Assembly: GCA_940671915.1 (NCBI GenBank)
Contig: CALNVZ010002409.1
Location: 225,696 to 289,695 of the forward strand
Origin: Paracentrotus lividus
Lineage: Eukaryota; Echinodermata; Echinoidea; Camarodonta; Echinidae
Reading direction: 5' to 3'
Length of the DNA stretch: 64,000 nucleotides
Shown here: positions 44,401 to 57,200 of the stretch, one piece after another
Position numbering within the stretch: position 1 is the stretch's first letter
How the letters are laid out: each line of letters starts with the position of its first letter
Program-made: the position numbers and the translations under genes
The notes under the pieces: model-generated
The model's database searches: none
Seen by the model: only the letters and a program-made list of their open reading frames with translations
Told to the model about the DNA's origin: nothing

Positions 44401-45555
44401 GCCGCGAAATTATTTTTCCACGATAGTTTCCGGACAGTGCGATATCAGTGTATAGGGTTTATTTAGTCAGTGTCTATTTAGTCATACTACGCTTTGTGTG
44501 TATTCATTCATCTTAACACAATCGGGTTTAGGGTTAGTGTTAGGGTGACGACAATTCTGGCAGCCCATCGGTTGTGGCGTAACGGATAATGTCATTCTGT
44601 TCTGAACTGTAGGATTGGAGGTCCGACTCCAGAAATGTACCGTTGCCAAGATTTTTTTGTTTTTATTTAATTGAGGGAAACTTTGAGAAAAAAAAATACA
44701 AGTCCAAGATGTATAGACTGTGTCACATTCCTGAAGCAGAAATTGAGTAATTCACTCTGACCTGAACCGGAACTCAAGTAGGAAAAAAATGACGCACCCC
44801 GCGCCATACGCTGTGGAAGAAGGGTTTTTTATAAAGATCAATGGAGCGTGGTTGCTACGAACGGGGAGTGGCCTATTTTCATTGATAACCAATAACAGCC
44901 AATCGCGGTGCGTTCGTATCCGCGATGGTACTGAATAATCATAGCTTTCTAGGGCGGCGATATGCGTGTAGTAAGCCTATAGTCATGCCGCCGATCCGGG
45001 GGCACGAAAGCTCATGAATTATTCATTTTTTGTCATGCGGATTTAGGTTGTTTTTGTATGCAAAATACGCACTTATTGTTATGAATGTGGCTTGGCTAGA
45101 AGGATAGCTTTTGTTGTACATATCTTCCGTTTCTAGGAATTTCTCAAGCTTATATATTACAATATCATGCTTTCCTGATTCCCTTTCTTTTCTTTTCTTC
45201 CTTCTTCCTCCCTTCGGATTTTTTTTCCCTCTCTAGACTCACTTTTTTCCCATTCTCTTTTGTTTTTCTATTTTTTTTTAAAAATCTATACCTTTCTGCT
45301 TTTACATAACATATTATGTATAACAGAGTCTAGGTCAAATGACATGCTTTTGATTTGCTCTTGTATTTGACTCGTTTTTTCAGATTTTTTGGGATTTTGT
45401 TGTAAAAAATGGAAATGCCTTAAGGATATTCTCCTTTCTACTGTGATCAGGAACCACTGTGACTATTATTTGGACACTCATATCTGAATGTCATCAATCA
45501 CAGAACCCCATTCTTATCACTGAACTCACTCAACCTGAACTAAGTATCTTTGGCA
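44400..45555. other. Unassigned sequence of the tandem block
   Basis: Apart from the tRNA-like unit, a CpG-richer patch at 44780-45010 contains two CCAAT boxes (AACCAATAACAGCCAATCGC) and could be a promoter remnant. A pyrimidine-rich tract lies at 45175-45290. No open frame is supported. The same sequence recurs at 50330-51530. Confidence 0.35.
44565..44646 (+). ncRNA. tRNA-Arg-like pol III unit, copy A
   Basis: A box TGGCGTAACGG (44575-44585) and B box GGTCCGACTCC (44619-44630 region), with one mismatch to consensus, sit at tRNA spacing and are followed by a T7 terminator. GGATAATG and GATTGGAGGTCCGACTCC are arginine-tRNA-like. The outer ends do not form a full acceptor stem, so it is a tRNA pseudogene or SINE head rather than a working tRNA. 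Confidence 0.55.
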
Positions 45556-46570
45556 GCCAATAATAATAATAATAATAACGCATTTGTATAGCGCCATCTG
45601 TCTAGTTAAACTATTCCGAGGCGCTTTGTAAAACAAGATGAAAGTGTTGAACAACATACCTGATGTAGTTACAAACATATTCTCTTAATAAAATCAGATA
45701 AGAGGGACTGCCTGTGAGGCGCACACTCCAAATCTGCCATGTCAAAGTCAAAGAGGAAAGGATTGTCAATGCCAAAAACACAGACAGTAAACAACAATAT
45801 ATATTTTGATAATTATATAAAGAACTACAATTTACAATATAATACAACATTAATATTCAAGTTAGTATGCCTTCACAAAAAGAAATGTTTTGAGATTAGA
45901 TTTGAACGTTTCTAATGTCTCCAAAGAACGAATCTGTGTAGGTAATGCATTCCATAAAGCTGGAGCAGCTGAAGAAAATGACCGATCTCCGTACATTGAT
46001 ACATATCTTTTTGTAACAAGCAAGTTTTTTCCTGAGGAGCGTAGATTACGACTAGGAACATATTCTCTAAGAAGATTGAATATATATGCAGGCGCACAGC
46101 CATGCATTGCCTTCCAAGTAATAAGCAGAATTTTGTATTCAATACGTTCCTTTACTGGTAGCCAATGTAGCCCTTTCAAGACAGGGGAAATATGATCCCT
46201 TTTGCGGGTACTTGACAAAACTCGAGCAGCAGAGTTTTGTGCACGTTGTAGTTTAGCTAATTGAATGATGGCATATTATATAACAGAGAATTGCAGTAGT
46301 CAAGGCGTGAAATTACAAAAGAATGAATAATGATGGCAAGAGTTTTATTTGACAAATCTTGCGAATTTTGCAAATGTTTCGTAATTGAAAATACATAGCC
46401 TGACATGTCTTTTGTACAAATTCATTCATTGTCATGTGACTATCGAATAACACTCCAAGATTACGTGGCAGATTGTGAGGATAAAACATTTGAGTTACCA
46501 ACACGAATAGTATCAAACGATAAGTCAACCTTCTGGTGTTTAGATGAAAGAATTAAAAATTCATCTCTCT
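45556..46570 (-). pseudogene. L2-like LINE, ORF2 C-terminus, copy A
   Basis: On the minus strand the 118-residue frame 45862-46218 carries the well-conserved tail of L2/CR1-type ORF2: DHISPVLKGLHWLPVKERIE, YKILLITWKAMHG, YGDRSFSSAAPALWNALPTQ and ETFKSNLKTFLF. It ends at 45862, followed by a 3' UTR and a GGCGCTATACAAATGCGTTA (ATT)n tail at 45575-45600, as in L2 elements. A further frame (46313-46528) shows NLGVLFDSHMTM, the region just after the polymerase. The 5' side is lost in the N gap. Confidence 0.85.
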
Positions 46571-46595
46571 NNNNNNNNNNNNNNNNNNNNNNNNN
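46571..46595. other. Assembly gap, 25 N
   Basis: Exactly 25 N. Fixed-size 25-N gaps are left by some long-read gap-filling programs when the extensions from both sides overlap or overfill. That fits the near-identical sequence on both sides. Confidence 0.95.
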
Positions 46596-46621
46596 TAGAT
46601 TATGGTGGAGTCTTGTTTGTA

Positions 46622-47950
46622 TATTAGCATGTGTATCAGAACATAAATGTCTTGGGTGTAACAATTGATGACACTTTGACATTCAAACCTCATGTGTGTC
46701 CTCTGTAGTAAAAGTCATGAAACAAAACTTGGAATCATTAGAAGAAATAAGTACATATTTAAAGCTGATCAACTCAAGAGATTATATTTGGCTTTGTTCT
46801 CCCCCATGCATTATACTGTTCACTGTATGGTCATCTAGATCTGACTCAAACTATAAAAGTGTAAACACACTTCACAAGCGAGCAGCATATATCATAAGTG
46901 GATGCACATGGGAAATTCCGTCTGAACAGGTTTTTACGAAACTATCGTGGTCTTCTTTAAAAGAATTGTTTAGAAAATCGGTTTATGCATGGTGTATAAA
47001 TGTGTAAGTGGATTGCACCATCCCAGTTATGTAGTAAATTTACTTTTAATGATGATGTCTCAACGCGCGTGACACGAAGCACCAACAGAGTTTTTTTACG
47101 TGCCCCTCAATGTAAACTCAATTCTATCAGAAGACATTTGTATTGTATTGGTATAACTGAATGGAATCTTCTACCTGACGAATGCCGTTTTGCCCAATCT
47201 AGCCATATTTAAAATCTATTAAATCTGTTAACTAATTGATTATATGACGGGGGGGGGGGGGCAACACTTGTAATAACGACATCCTTATTTGATTTTCACA
47301 CTATGTAATATATAGATTCAAGTGGAAGCTGGAGAGGAGTAAATGGCACAGATCTTATTGATAGTGTATATTATGTGCATGTTTTACCTCTTTTAATTGC
47401 TTAAATTCTATTTATTTTTTAATTTAGACTAATATTCTGTTACTCGTTCATGGTGTTATTGATATTAACTTAAAATGTAAAACTTAATTTTATCAGAAGA
47501 CATTTGTATTTGTTGGTAAGCTATAACTGAATGGAATCTTTTACTTGATGAATGCTGTTTTGCCCAATCCTTAGCCATTAATAATCTGATTAAACCTGTT
47601 AACTAATTGATTATATGATTGAGGGGGGGGGGGGTGCTACACTTGTAATACCGACATCCTTATTTGATTATCACACAATGTGCAATATGTAGATTCAGGT
47701 GGAAGCTAGGGGAGGAGTAAATGTCACAGATCTTATTAATCATGTGTGTGCATGTTTGACCATTTCAATTGCTTATATTCTCTCTATTGCTCAATTTCAT
47801 CTAATATCATGTTATTGTTCATTTTGTTATTGAATCGATTCAAAGTACAGAGCCTTGTTGCAAACCAGCTATGCTGAACATGTGACCCTGTATAAATAGC
47901 GAAATAAATAAATAAAAAAATAAAATTGCAAACTGCACGATGTATTCTCT
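46622..47950 (+). pseudogene. CR1-like LINE 3' end, copy B
   Basis: Repeats the ORF2 C-terminus (SRSDSNYKSVNTLHKRAAYI near 46840 and IGITEWNLLPDECRFAQSSH near 47150-47205), the duplicated 3' UTR with G-runs and the TAAATAAATAAAAAAATAAA tail. The C-terminal frame is less broken than in copy A, supporting indel errors in one or both copies. Confidence 0.8.
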
Positions 47951-48029
47951 CCCCAAAATCAATTGGCAACATCATCAAAAACTCAGCTGAATTTCTTAAA
48001 TTCACATGAGCTGATATAATGCTTTTGTA

Positions 48030-49510
48030 ACCTATTGGTCTACAACCTATTGGTCTACATCCAATTGGTCTGCTAAGCGTCTTGGTCCACATCCAATTGG
48101 TCTACTAGGCGTTTGGTCACATCCAATTGGTCTACTAGGGTTTGTCCACATCAATTGGTCTACTAGACATTTGGTCCACAACCAATTAGTCTACTAGGCG
48201 TTTGGTCCACGGCCAATTGGTCCTACTAGGCCAACTGTGTTTTCAGCTAAAATTAAAAACGAGTAATTTTTTTTTGCATTTACTGATTCAATTACTTAAT
48301 TTTATGCTATATGATTGTTTTAGTGTCCCCGACAAATTTCATTAAAAAAAAACAATGAAAATATTAAAAATGTTGAAAAAACAAAGAAAAACATAATAAT
48401 TCAAAAAACAATAAAATACATAAGAAATCAATTGTGATACCGGAATTTTTTCAAGTAGAATTGATAGGAATGCTATAAAAAATATTTCACACCAAAAATT
48501 ACCACATTTGGAGCTTTATTTAGTGGGTTAGAGCAAAGAGTATGATTTCCGTTATTAATTATGCATAAATTAGCATACCGGGTAATTAATTAATAATCAA
48601 CAATTTTCATGAAAAATAACTATACAATTTTTGTAGGTCACGGGCGACATGCGTGCCAATTTTCGGCGCGATTGCGCTGTCGACGGTTGAGATCTCAAGG
48701 GGGGCCTGGGAGGCCCCCCCCCCCGGGCCATATCAACTCCCAAAATACCCGAGCTAGTTAGGGTTAAACCTTTTACGACTGATGTATGGCGGCCAATTTC
48801 CAAAAAAATACCCCCCCTAAGCTATCGCTCAGCCAGCGTGACGTGAACAAATATGAATGTACATTTTTGGTCGCTCCGTTGTGACGGGGGAAAAATTTGG
48901 GTGCACCTTTGGGGACGCCAGCATCACGTAGCCCCCCCCCCCCCCGGGTGCAAAATCTTGGATACGCGCCTGCCGATGTTTCTCCAATGTGAGTCTTTAA
49001 TTAGGAGAAATGGTCAAATTTTTTAAAAAATAAGGCAATTTGCATACAGTAGGCCTATGACTGACTTGATCTAAGAAAATAATAATAAAAATAAAATTAA
49101 CAAACAAATAATTATAAAAACAAAGAATTCTTTCCAATTTACCTGTTACTGATCGAGGGAACCTCGATGAAATATTTTGTCTGCCCCTCCCCTATTGAAG
49201 AATTGATACACCACATGGTTAGTGGATCAATTGTTGGTTGTAGACCAAATAGTTTTGTGGACCAATTGGATGAAGACCAAATGGCTAGTGGACCAATTGG
49301 ATCTAGACCAACTGGCTAGTGGACCAATTGGATGTAGACCAACTGGTTAGTGGACTAATTGGATGTAGACCAAATGGTTAGTGGACCATTTGGATGTAGA
49401 CGGATGGGTAGTGGACCAATTGGCTGTAGACTAAATGGTTAGTGGACGATTAGGTTGTAGACTGAATGGATGTAGATGTATTGGCTAGTAGACCAGTAGG
49501 TTGTGACAAA
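48030..49510. mobile_element. Inverted CCAATTGGTC minisatellite pair, block copy B
   Basis: The same left array (48030-48240), core and right array (49200-49510) as in copy A, with single-base differences such as TTTGGTCACATCC for TTTGGTCCACATCC. Confidence 0.75.
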
Positions 49511-49734
49511 TAGGTGTTTTACCGATATAATATGCAATTAATTCTGAATTTATGGCACCAATATCATGCTAAAATTAAGTGTATGTCGGCAAAAAGAAAG
49601 TAAAGTAAAAAAATTACCAAGTGAATTCGAGCGCTAATTAAGGCACAATTACAAAATGAATTTGAGCACAATACTAATGCTCGAAAACAAAGGTGAAATT
49701 CTGCGTAAATCAATGTTTGAATGTTTGTACATAC

Positions 49735-50330
49735 ATTTTGTGATATCACAAATTCGATTTTGTGATATCACTAATTCGAATTAGTGATATTACTAAATCG
49801 AATTAATGATATCACAAAATCGAATTAGTGATATCACATATTCGATTTAGTGATATCACTAATTCGATTTAGTGATATCAGTAATTCGATTTAGTGATAT
49901 CACAAATTCATTTTGTGATATCACAAATTCGAATTAGTGATATCACTAATTTCTATTCATTTACTACACAAACCCCTTTTTTGATATCACGAAATAGAAT
50001 TTGTGATATCACAAATTCAATTCCTGATATCACTAATTCGAATTTTTGATATCACAAATTCATTTAGTGATATCACAAATTCGAATTTGTGATATCACTA
50101 ATTCGATTTAGTAATATCACTAATTCGATTTAGTGATATCACGAATTCTATTTCTTGATATTAAAAAAAGGGATTTGTGTGAAAAACATATGGGAATTAG
50201 TGATATCACTAATTCGAATTGGTGATATCACTAAATGGAATTAGTGATATCACTAAATCGAATTAGTGATATCAGTAATTCGAATTAGTGATATCAGTAA
50301 TTCGAATTCGTGATATCACAAAATCACAAT
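49735..50330 (+). repeat. GATATC palindrome satellite, block copy B
   Basis: Matches 43785-44400 unit by unit. Copy A lacks a few bases present here (e.g. GTGATATCAG is complete at 50267 but shortened to GTGATCAG at 44313). Confidence 0.9.
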
Positions 50331-51525
50331 ATATATCAATACGGCTTGCCATACGGCCGCGAAATTATTTTTCCCACGATAGTTCCGGACCCCAGTATGG
50401 CGATATCAGTGTATAGGGTTTATTTAGTCAGTGTCTATTTAGTCATACTACGCTTTGTGTGTATTCCATTCATCTTAACACAATCGGGTTAGGGTTAGTG
50501 TTAGGGTGACGACAATTCTGGCAGCCCATCGGTTGTGGCGTAACGGATAATGTCATTCTGTTCTGAACTGTAGGATTGGAGGTCCGACTCCAGAAATGTA
50601 CCGTTGCCAGAATTTTTTGTTTTTATTTAATTGAGGGAAAACTTTGAGAAAAAAAAATACAAGTCCAAGATGTATAGACTGTGTCACATTCCCTGAAAGC
50701 AGAAAATTGAGTAATTCACTCTGACCTGAACCGGAACTCAAGTAGGAAAAAAAAATGACGCACCCCGCGCCATACGCTGTGGAAGAAGGGTTTTTATATA
50801 AAGATCAATGGAGCGTGGTTGCTACGAACGGGGAGTGGCCTATTTTCATTGATAACCAATAACAGCCAATCGGCGGTGCGTTCGTATCCGCGATGGTACT
50901 GAATAATCATAGCTTTCTAGGGCGGCGATATGCGTGTAGTAAGCCTATAGTCATGCCGCCGATCCGGGGGCACGAAAGCTCATGAATTATTCATTTTTTG
51001 TCATGCGGATTTAGGTTGTTTTTGTATGCAAAATACGCACTTATTGTTATGAATGTGGCTTGGCTAGAAGGATAGCGCTTTTGTTGTACCATATCTTCCG
51101 TTTCTAGGAATTTCTCAAGCTTATATATTACAATATCATGCTTTCCTGATTCCCTTTCTTTTTCTTTTCTTCCTTCTTCCCTCCCTTCGGATTTTTTTTC
51201 CCTCTCTAGACTCACTTTTTTCCCATTCTCTTTTGTTTATCTATTTTTTTTTAAAAATCTATACCTTTCTGCTTTTACATAACATATTATGTTATAACAG
51301 AGTCTAGGTCAAATGACATGCTTTTGATTTGCTCTTGTATTTGACTCGTTTTTTCAGATTTTTTGGGATTTTGTTGTAAAAAATGGAAATGCCTTAAGGA
51401 TATTCTCCTTTCTACTGTGATCAGGAACCACTGTGACTATTATTTGGACACTCATATCTGAATGTCATCAATCACAGAACCCCATTCTTATCACTGAACT
51501 CACTCAACCTGAACTAAGTATCTTT
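50331..51525. other. Unassigned sequence of the tandem block, copy B
   Basis: Same content as 44400-45555. The CCAAT-containing CpG patch lies near 50750-50960. No open frame is supported. Confidence 0.35.
50524..50607 (+). ncRNA. tRNA-Arg-like pol III unit, copy B
   Basis: Identical to the unit at 44565-44646 through the A and B boxes; the T-run after it is one base shorter. Confidence 0.55.
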
Positions 51526-53120
51526 GCAGCCATAATAATAATAATAATAACGCATTTGTATAGCGCCATCTGTCTAGTTAAACTATTCCGAGGCGCTTTG
51601 TAAAACAAGATGAAAGTGTTGAACAACATACCTGATGTAGTTACAAACATATTCTCTTAATAAAATCAGATAAGAGGGACTGCCTGTGAGGCGCACACTC
51701 CAAATCTGCCATGTCAAAGTCAAAGAGGAAAGGATTGTCAATGCCAAAAACACAGACATAGTAACAACAATATATATTTTGATAATTATATAAAGAACTA
51801 CAATTTACAATATAATACAACATTATATTCAAGTTAGTATGCCTTCACAAAAAGAAATGTTTTGAGATTAGATTTGAACGTTTCTAATGTCTCCAAAGAA
51901 CGAATCTGTGTAGGTAATGCATTCCATAAAGCTGGAGCAGCTGAAGAAATGACCGATCTCCGTACATTGATACATATCTTTTTGTAACAAGCAAGTTTTT
52001 TCCTGAGGAGCGTAGATTACGACTAGGAACATATTCTCTAAGAAGATTGAATATATATGCAGGCGCACAGCCATGCATTGCCTTCCAAGTAATAAGCAGA
52101 ATTTTGTATTCAATACGTTCTTTACTGGTAGCCAATGTAGCCCTTTCAAGACAGGGGAAATATGATCCCTTTTGCGGGTACTTGACAAAACTCGAGCAGC
52201 AGAGTTTTGTGCACGTTGTAGTTTAGCTAATTGAAATGATGGCATATTATATAACAGAGAATTGCAGTAGTCAAGGCGTGAAATTACAAAAAGAATGAAT
52301 AATGATGGCAAGAGTTTTATTTGACAAAATCTTGCGAATTTTGCAAATGTTTCGTAATTGAAAATACATAGCCTGACATGTCTTTTGTACAAATTCATTC
52401 ATTGTATGTGACTATCGAATAACACTCCAAGATTACGTGCAGATTGTGAGGAATAAACATTTGAGTTACCAACACGAATAGTATCAAACGATAAGTCAAC
52501 CTTCTGGTGTTTAGATGAAAGAATTAAAAATTCACTCTTAGCATCATTGAGCTTAAGCTTGTTCCTGTTCATCCAAGCTTTAATATCAGCAACACACTTT
52601 TCTAATTTGACGCTTGTTATTTACATCATCCTGATCTGAGGATTGAATGGAATAAAGTTGAGTATCATCAGCATAAAGATGGACATGTACATTATGAGCT
52701 CGTGCAATATCAGCAATTGGTTTAGAATAAATGCTGAAAAGAGACGGGCCTAAAACTGAACCTTGAGGAACACCATATGAGAGGCGAATCCCTGGAGACA
52801 CACATTCGCCAATCTTCACTGACTGCGAACGATCACTCATATAAGATCTGAACCAGACCAGTGCACGGTCTCTAATGTTAACATCTGAAAGGCGTATTTG
52901 TAAGATGTCTTGGTCAATGGTGTCAAACGCTGACGACAGATCGAGAAGAATCATAAATACAGCTTGTTTATTATCTAGCGCTAGCATGATATCGTTATGA
53001 ACGTTGACAAAAGCCGTCTCCGTCCCATGATATTTTTTGTTATGCTGACTGGTGGGGCTCATGAAAGCCATGATCAATGGGTAGCAAAACAAGAGCAGCC
53101 AGCTCTTTACAAGAGACAAT
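51526..53120 (-). pseudogene. L2-like LINE, reverse transcriptase to 3' end, 5'-truncated
   Basis: On the minus strand the frame 52586-53119 encodes the reverse transcriptase core: MILLDLSSAFDTIDQDIL (palm motif A with the first catalytic Asp), GVPQGSVLGPSLFSIYSKPI and VHLYADDTQLYSIQSSDQD (motif C, Asp pair). After a frameshift at about 52600 the thumb and C-terminal domain follow (FILFVISRLDYCNSLLYNMP, HISPVLKGLHWLPVK), again with frameshifts near 52120 and 51950. The element ends in GCGCTATACAAATGCGTTAT and (ATT)n at 51535-51565. It lacks the endonuclease and ORF1, so it was truncated at insertion or cut by the plus-strand LINE that begins beside it. It is inactive. Confidence 0.85.
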
Positions 53121-53149
53121 TGACAGTCTTGTAAAAAGCAAAAGCTTCA

Positions 53150-53975
53150 TAGACTCAGTCCAGACTGCAGTGAGTAGTCTGATTTCGCAGAAACTTACAA
53201 ATTAGAAGTACAAGTTGACAAATGTGAAGGAAAAATATTTGATCTGGAAACCAAGCTAGAAAGAAAGGATAAAGAAATAGATGAACCCAAAAGAAGCTTG
53301 GGCACACGAAAGAAGTAACCGACGTCCAACGAGCCCAATATGACGATCTGCACCAGTACGGCCGGCGTAACAACCTACGTATTTTTGGTATCAAAGAAAA
53401 AAGGATGAAGACACAGACCAGATTGTCATTGAGACTGCGAGGAAATGGGTGTTGAGCTTTCATTGTCCGATATCGATCGCTCACACAGAACAGGAAACCT
53501 AAATCACAACATGAGCTAGAAATGGAGGAGCAACAAGAAAGGAAACAACAACAACAACAACAACAAACGCAGCATCAACAAGCATCACCTTCACAACAGC
53601 AACAACATCAGAATCAACAGCAAAACATCAACACCAGGATCTCAACACACGCAGCGAACAAACAAGCATACTACAACTACGAAGATACGCCACCGTCCAA
53701 TTCTGGTTAAGTTCACCAGTTATAGGAATCGGCCATGCCCTCATTGTCAACAGGAAAAACCTTAAAAGATAGTGGGGTTAGCATTTCAAGAGGATCTGAT
53801 CCCACAAAAGCTAGACCTACTCCGCAAAACCTACAAATCACCGAATGTTCTGCAAGCATGGTCAAGCGCGGGAAGGATCATCGCCTTACTGAGTGCTACA
53901 AACGGAAAGAAAATAACGAAACTGATATCAACAGAAGCTGACCTCAAGAACATTCCTGAGATTAAGAAAACATAG
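53150..53975 (+). pseudogene. CR1-group LINE ORF1 (coiled coil + RRM-like), broken
   Basis: Pieces in different frames line up as a non-LTR retrotransposon ORF1. A charged coiled-coil reads LETKLERKDKEID (53235-53280). Next comes QYDDLHQYGRRNNLRIFGI (53340-53390), the signature at the start of the RRM-like domain of ORF1 proteins, then SLSDIDRSHRTG (53460-53495). A Gln/Asn-rich segment follows (53540-53640). The end is LDLLRKTYKSPNVLQAWSS and GKKITKLISTEADLKNIPEI (53800-53960). ORF1 proteins bind the element's RNA as a chaperone. At least three frameshifts and stops interrupt it. The Gln-rich codon run (CAACAA repeats) is unusual for this domain. The left edge touches the truncated L2-like LINE. 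Confidence 0.7.
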
Positions 53976-54205
53976 AGACTTTATCAGAGTGAGTGAATCA
54001 TGGATTGTGCAATATAAACATACAAATTAACATTTATTATCATGTCCAAAATCTCATGTCATTGGTATTATATTGCACAATTGTATATTATATACTTGAT
54101 TACGCTGATGGTTCCTGATTATCTAATGCTTTACATTTAAAAACCTTGTGTTTTTTTTTCTTCATTAATTTGTATTTCTTCTTTGATATGTAGTAAACTT
54201 TTGTT

Positions 54206-57200
54206 TTGTGTTCATTCATGGATTGTAAATGTATTTTATGTAACAGGCAACACTTGCAATGTAATATATGTTTCTTATGCCAAAATGATGGGGATTGTAA
54301 CTTGATAGAGGATGATGAAGATGAAAATAGAATATTTTATAATAATCAGTATTATACACCCTCTGAATTTAAAGCTACAATTGCAAATTATGATAATTCT
54401 TCCACAGTATCTCTGGCAAGCTTTAACTGCCGTAGTTTGAAGCATAACTTTGACTCCTTCAATTATTGTCTTGATGCATTTTATTACTCTTTATCTTTTA
54501 TTGGAATCTGCGAAACCTGGTTTAAACAAGGGGACGAAAATGATTTTAATCTTACACATTACAACCTAATTGCAAATAGCCGTCATGACAAGAGAGGTGG
54601 TGGTGTTGGAATATATGTAAATGATAATTTTAGATACAAAAGAAGACTAGACTTAGACATTTTCTGTGACAGTATTGAAAGTATATTTATTGAAGTGTAT
54701 AGCAAAATTAAAAACTATATTGTTGCTGTAATATATAGACCACCCAGTCAATCTCTTCAGAGTTTTATAGATAAAATGTATGTACCATTGAAAACAATTC
54801 TACAAGAAAAAAAAGAACGTATTTTAATGGGTGATTTTAATGTTGATTTTTTGAAGATAAATGAAAAATTGTGTAAATGTAACTGAATTCTTTAATAATT
54901 TTGTAAACTTTTCATTCCTACCTTATATTCATAACCCAACCAGAATCACAGATCAATGTGCATCTACTTTGGATAATATTTTTTATAATTGTTCTCAAAA
55001 TGTTTTATTGTCTGGTATTATAGAATCTGATGTGAGTGATCACTTAACACCATTTATAGTTTTGAAATCTGACCAACTTATAACAGAATCTGAAGCGGAG
55101 ATGACCTATATTGACTTGAATGAAGAAAATATACACTTTTTTTGTCAGGAATTGGCTGGTGTAAATTGGCAATGTCTGGATCAGTTTGTAAATGCTAATA
55201 AAAAATATGATCACTTCTTAAATATATATGTTGAACTATATAAGAAGTGTCTCCCTCTTAAAACATTCAAAAATAGAAACAAAAATACCAATAAAAAACC
55301 TTGGGTAACTAAGGATATAGTAAAGCTTAGCCAGAAAAAACATTTACTGTATCGTAAATATTTAAGAAACCGCACCCTTGTACGAAAAGAATCCTACAAA
55401 AAATGTAGAAATATTTTAAATAACCTTTCTCGAGAAAGTAAACGCAAATATTACGACTCAAAATTTGAATCAGTACGTCACGATAAGAAAGGAACATGGA
55501 AACTCATTAATTACATTTTAAATAAAACAACTAAGAAAAGGGAAATAAAAGAAATAGAAAATGATGGTGTGATAATCACAGAGAAACAAGATATTGCCAA
55601 TTTGTTGAATGAATACCGTAGTACTATTGGAAAAAAAAATTAACGAAAATGTGAATAATGATGTTGACACAGATTCATTAAATCACGACAGGTTTTTACA
55701 TGGTAATTTTAAGGAATCAATGTTTATGCAACCAATAACAGAAGCTGATATATATGATGTTATTTTCAAACTTGATGTAAACAAAAGCCCCAGATATGAT
55801 GGTGTACATCCTAAGGTATTGAAGAAATCTATTTATTTGATACTCACTCCACTAAGCAATATTATAAATGCATCAATTCAACAGGGTATCTTTCCAGACT
55901 CATTAAAAATAGCTAAAGTTATACCTGTATATAAAAAAGGAAATGAATCACATGCCACAAATTACAGACCAATATCTGTTTTATCTGCTTTTTGTAAAAT
56001 ATTTGAAAAAATTATATATAATAAACTTACCTCTTTTCTTGACACCCATTGCATTTTGTATAATAAACAATTTGGTTTTAGGAAAGTATATAGTACCTCT
56101 CATGCTCTTTTGGATTTCACTGACAGAATTTCCAAAGCTATTGAAAATAAAGATTTTTTAGTAGGAATATTTTTAGACCTCTCTAAAGCGTTCGATTGCA
56201 TTGATCATAACATTTTGCTTAAAAAACTGTACTTTTATGGGATAAGAGGTACCCCTTTACTTTTAATAAAAAGTTATTTATCAAATAGAAAACAATTTAC
56301 TAATGTAGGTACTTATTCTTCTACTTATAATGAAATAACTACTGGAGTCCCTCAGGGATCAAATTTGGGTCCGCTTTTATTCCTTATTTACATAAATGAC
56401 TTACCTTCTGTTAGTGATGTATTATCTTCGATTTTATTTGCTGATGATACCACTTTATTTCTGACTGGAAAAGACCCTGTAATAATTAACAATCTACTAA
56501 ACAATGAATTAAGACAAATATATAAATGGTTTAATGCAAATAAACTTTTGATTAACTTTGATAAAACTAATTATGTCATTTTTAAGACTAGAAACAAACG
56601 TATCGATGAAAGTGCAATACATATATCTGTAGATGGTAAAGAAATAAAGAAGTGTAATTCTGTGAAATTTTTAGGAATCTATATAGACTGTGATTTAACT
56701 TGGAAAAATCATATTAACTACATCTCTTGTAAGATATCTAGAGTTATTGGAGTCATTAATAGACTAAAACATTTGTTACCCATTCGTGTTCTTGTTAACT
56801 TAACACCATGATATTGTCAGATTTGAACTATTGTATCATTTTATGGGGAGGCTGTGCTTCCTATTTGTTCAACAAAGTATTTGTTTTACAAAAAAAATTT
56901 GTTAGGATAATTACAAACTCATCATATAGTGCTCATACTGATAAATTATTTGTGAAATTAAATATTCTAAAATTAGAGCACATTTATGAACTATCAGTTA
57001 CCTCCTTTATGTTTTTGTATATGAAAAATGCTCTTCCTTCTTGTTTTAATAATTATTTTGTCTCAAACAAAACCATAAATACATATAATACTAGAAACTC
57101 CGAAAAAATATATATTCCTACAACCAAATATAATTTCTCCAGAACTATTATTAGATATAAGGGACCAGTTATGTGGAATAATTTATCAGAAAGTCTTAAA

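Larger units (their letters stand above)
40697..46570. repeat. ~5.9-kb tandem block, copy A
   Basis: From TTAGCATGTGTATCAGAACA (40700) to GAAAGAATTAAAAATTCA (46546) every feature recurs in the same order about 5.93-5.95 kb later. Differences are mostly single-base gains or losses, many in homopolymers. A 25-N gap ends this copy. Confidence 0.9.
46622..52530. repeat. ~5.9-kb tandem block, copy B
   Basis: A near-identical repeat of 40697-46570. It is continuous at its right end into more L2-like LINE sequence, whereas copy A is continuous at its left end into the CR1-like LINE. The two therefore look like overlapping ends of one locus. Confidence 0.9.

Noticed and set aside
44520-44550. Telomere-like GGGTTTAGGGTTAGTGTTAGGG
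   Set aside because: Only two to three imperfect units; the same short motif appears near 10728 and 50484. Too short for an interstitial telomere tract.
45890-46195. 101-residue plus-strand frame
   Set aside because: Antisense shadow of the L2-like LINE C-terminus.
53522-53710. Gln-rich protein as a separate gene
   Set aside because: It is the CAACAA-rich middle of a broken LINE ORF1, flanked on both sides by recognisable ORF1 sequence.
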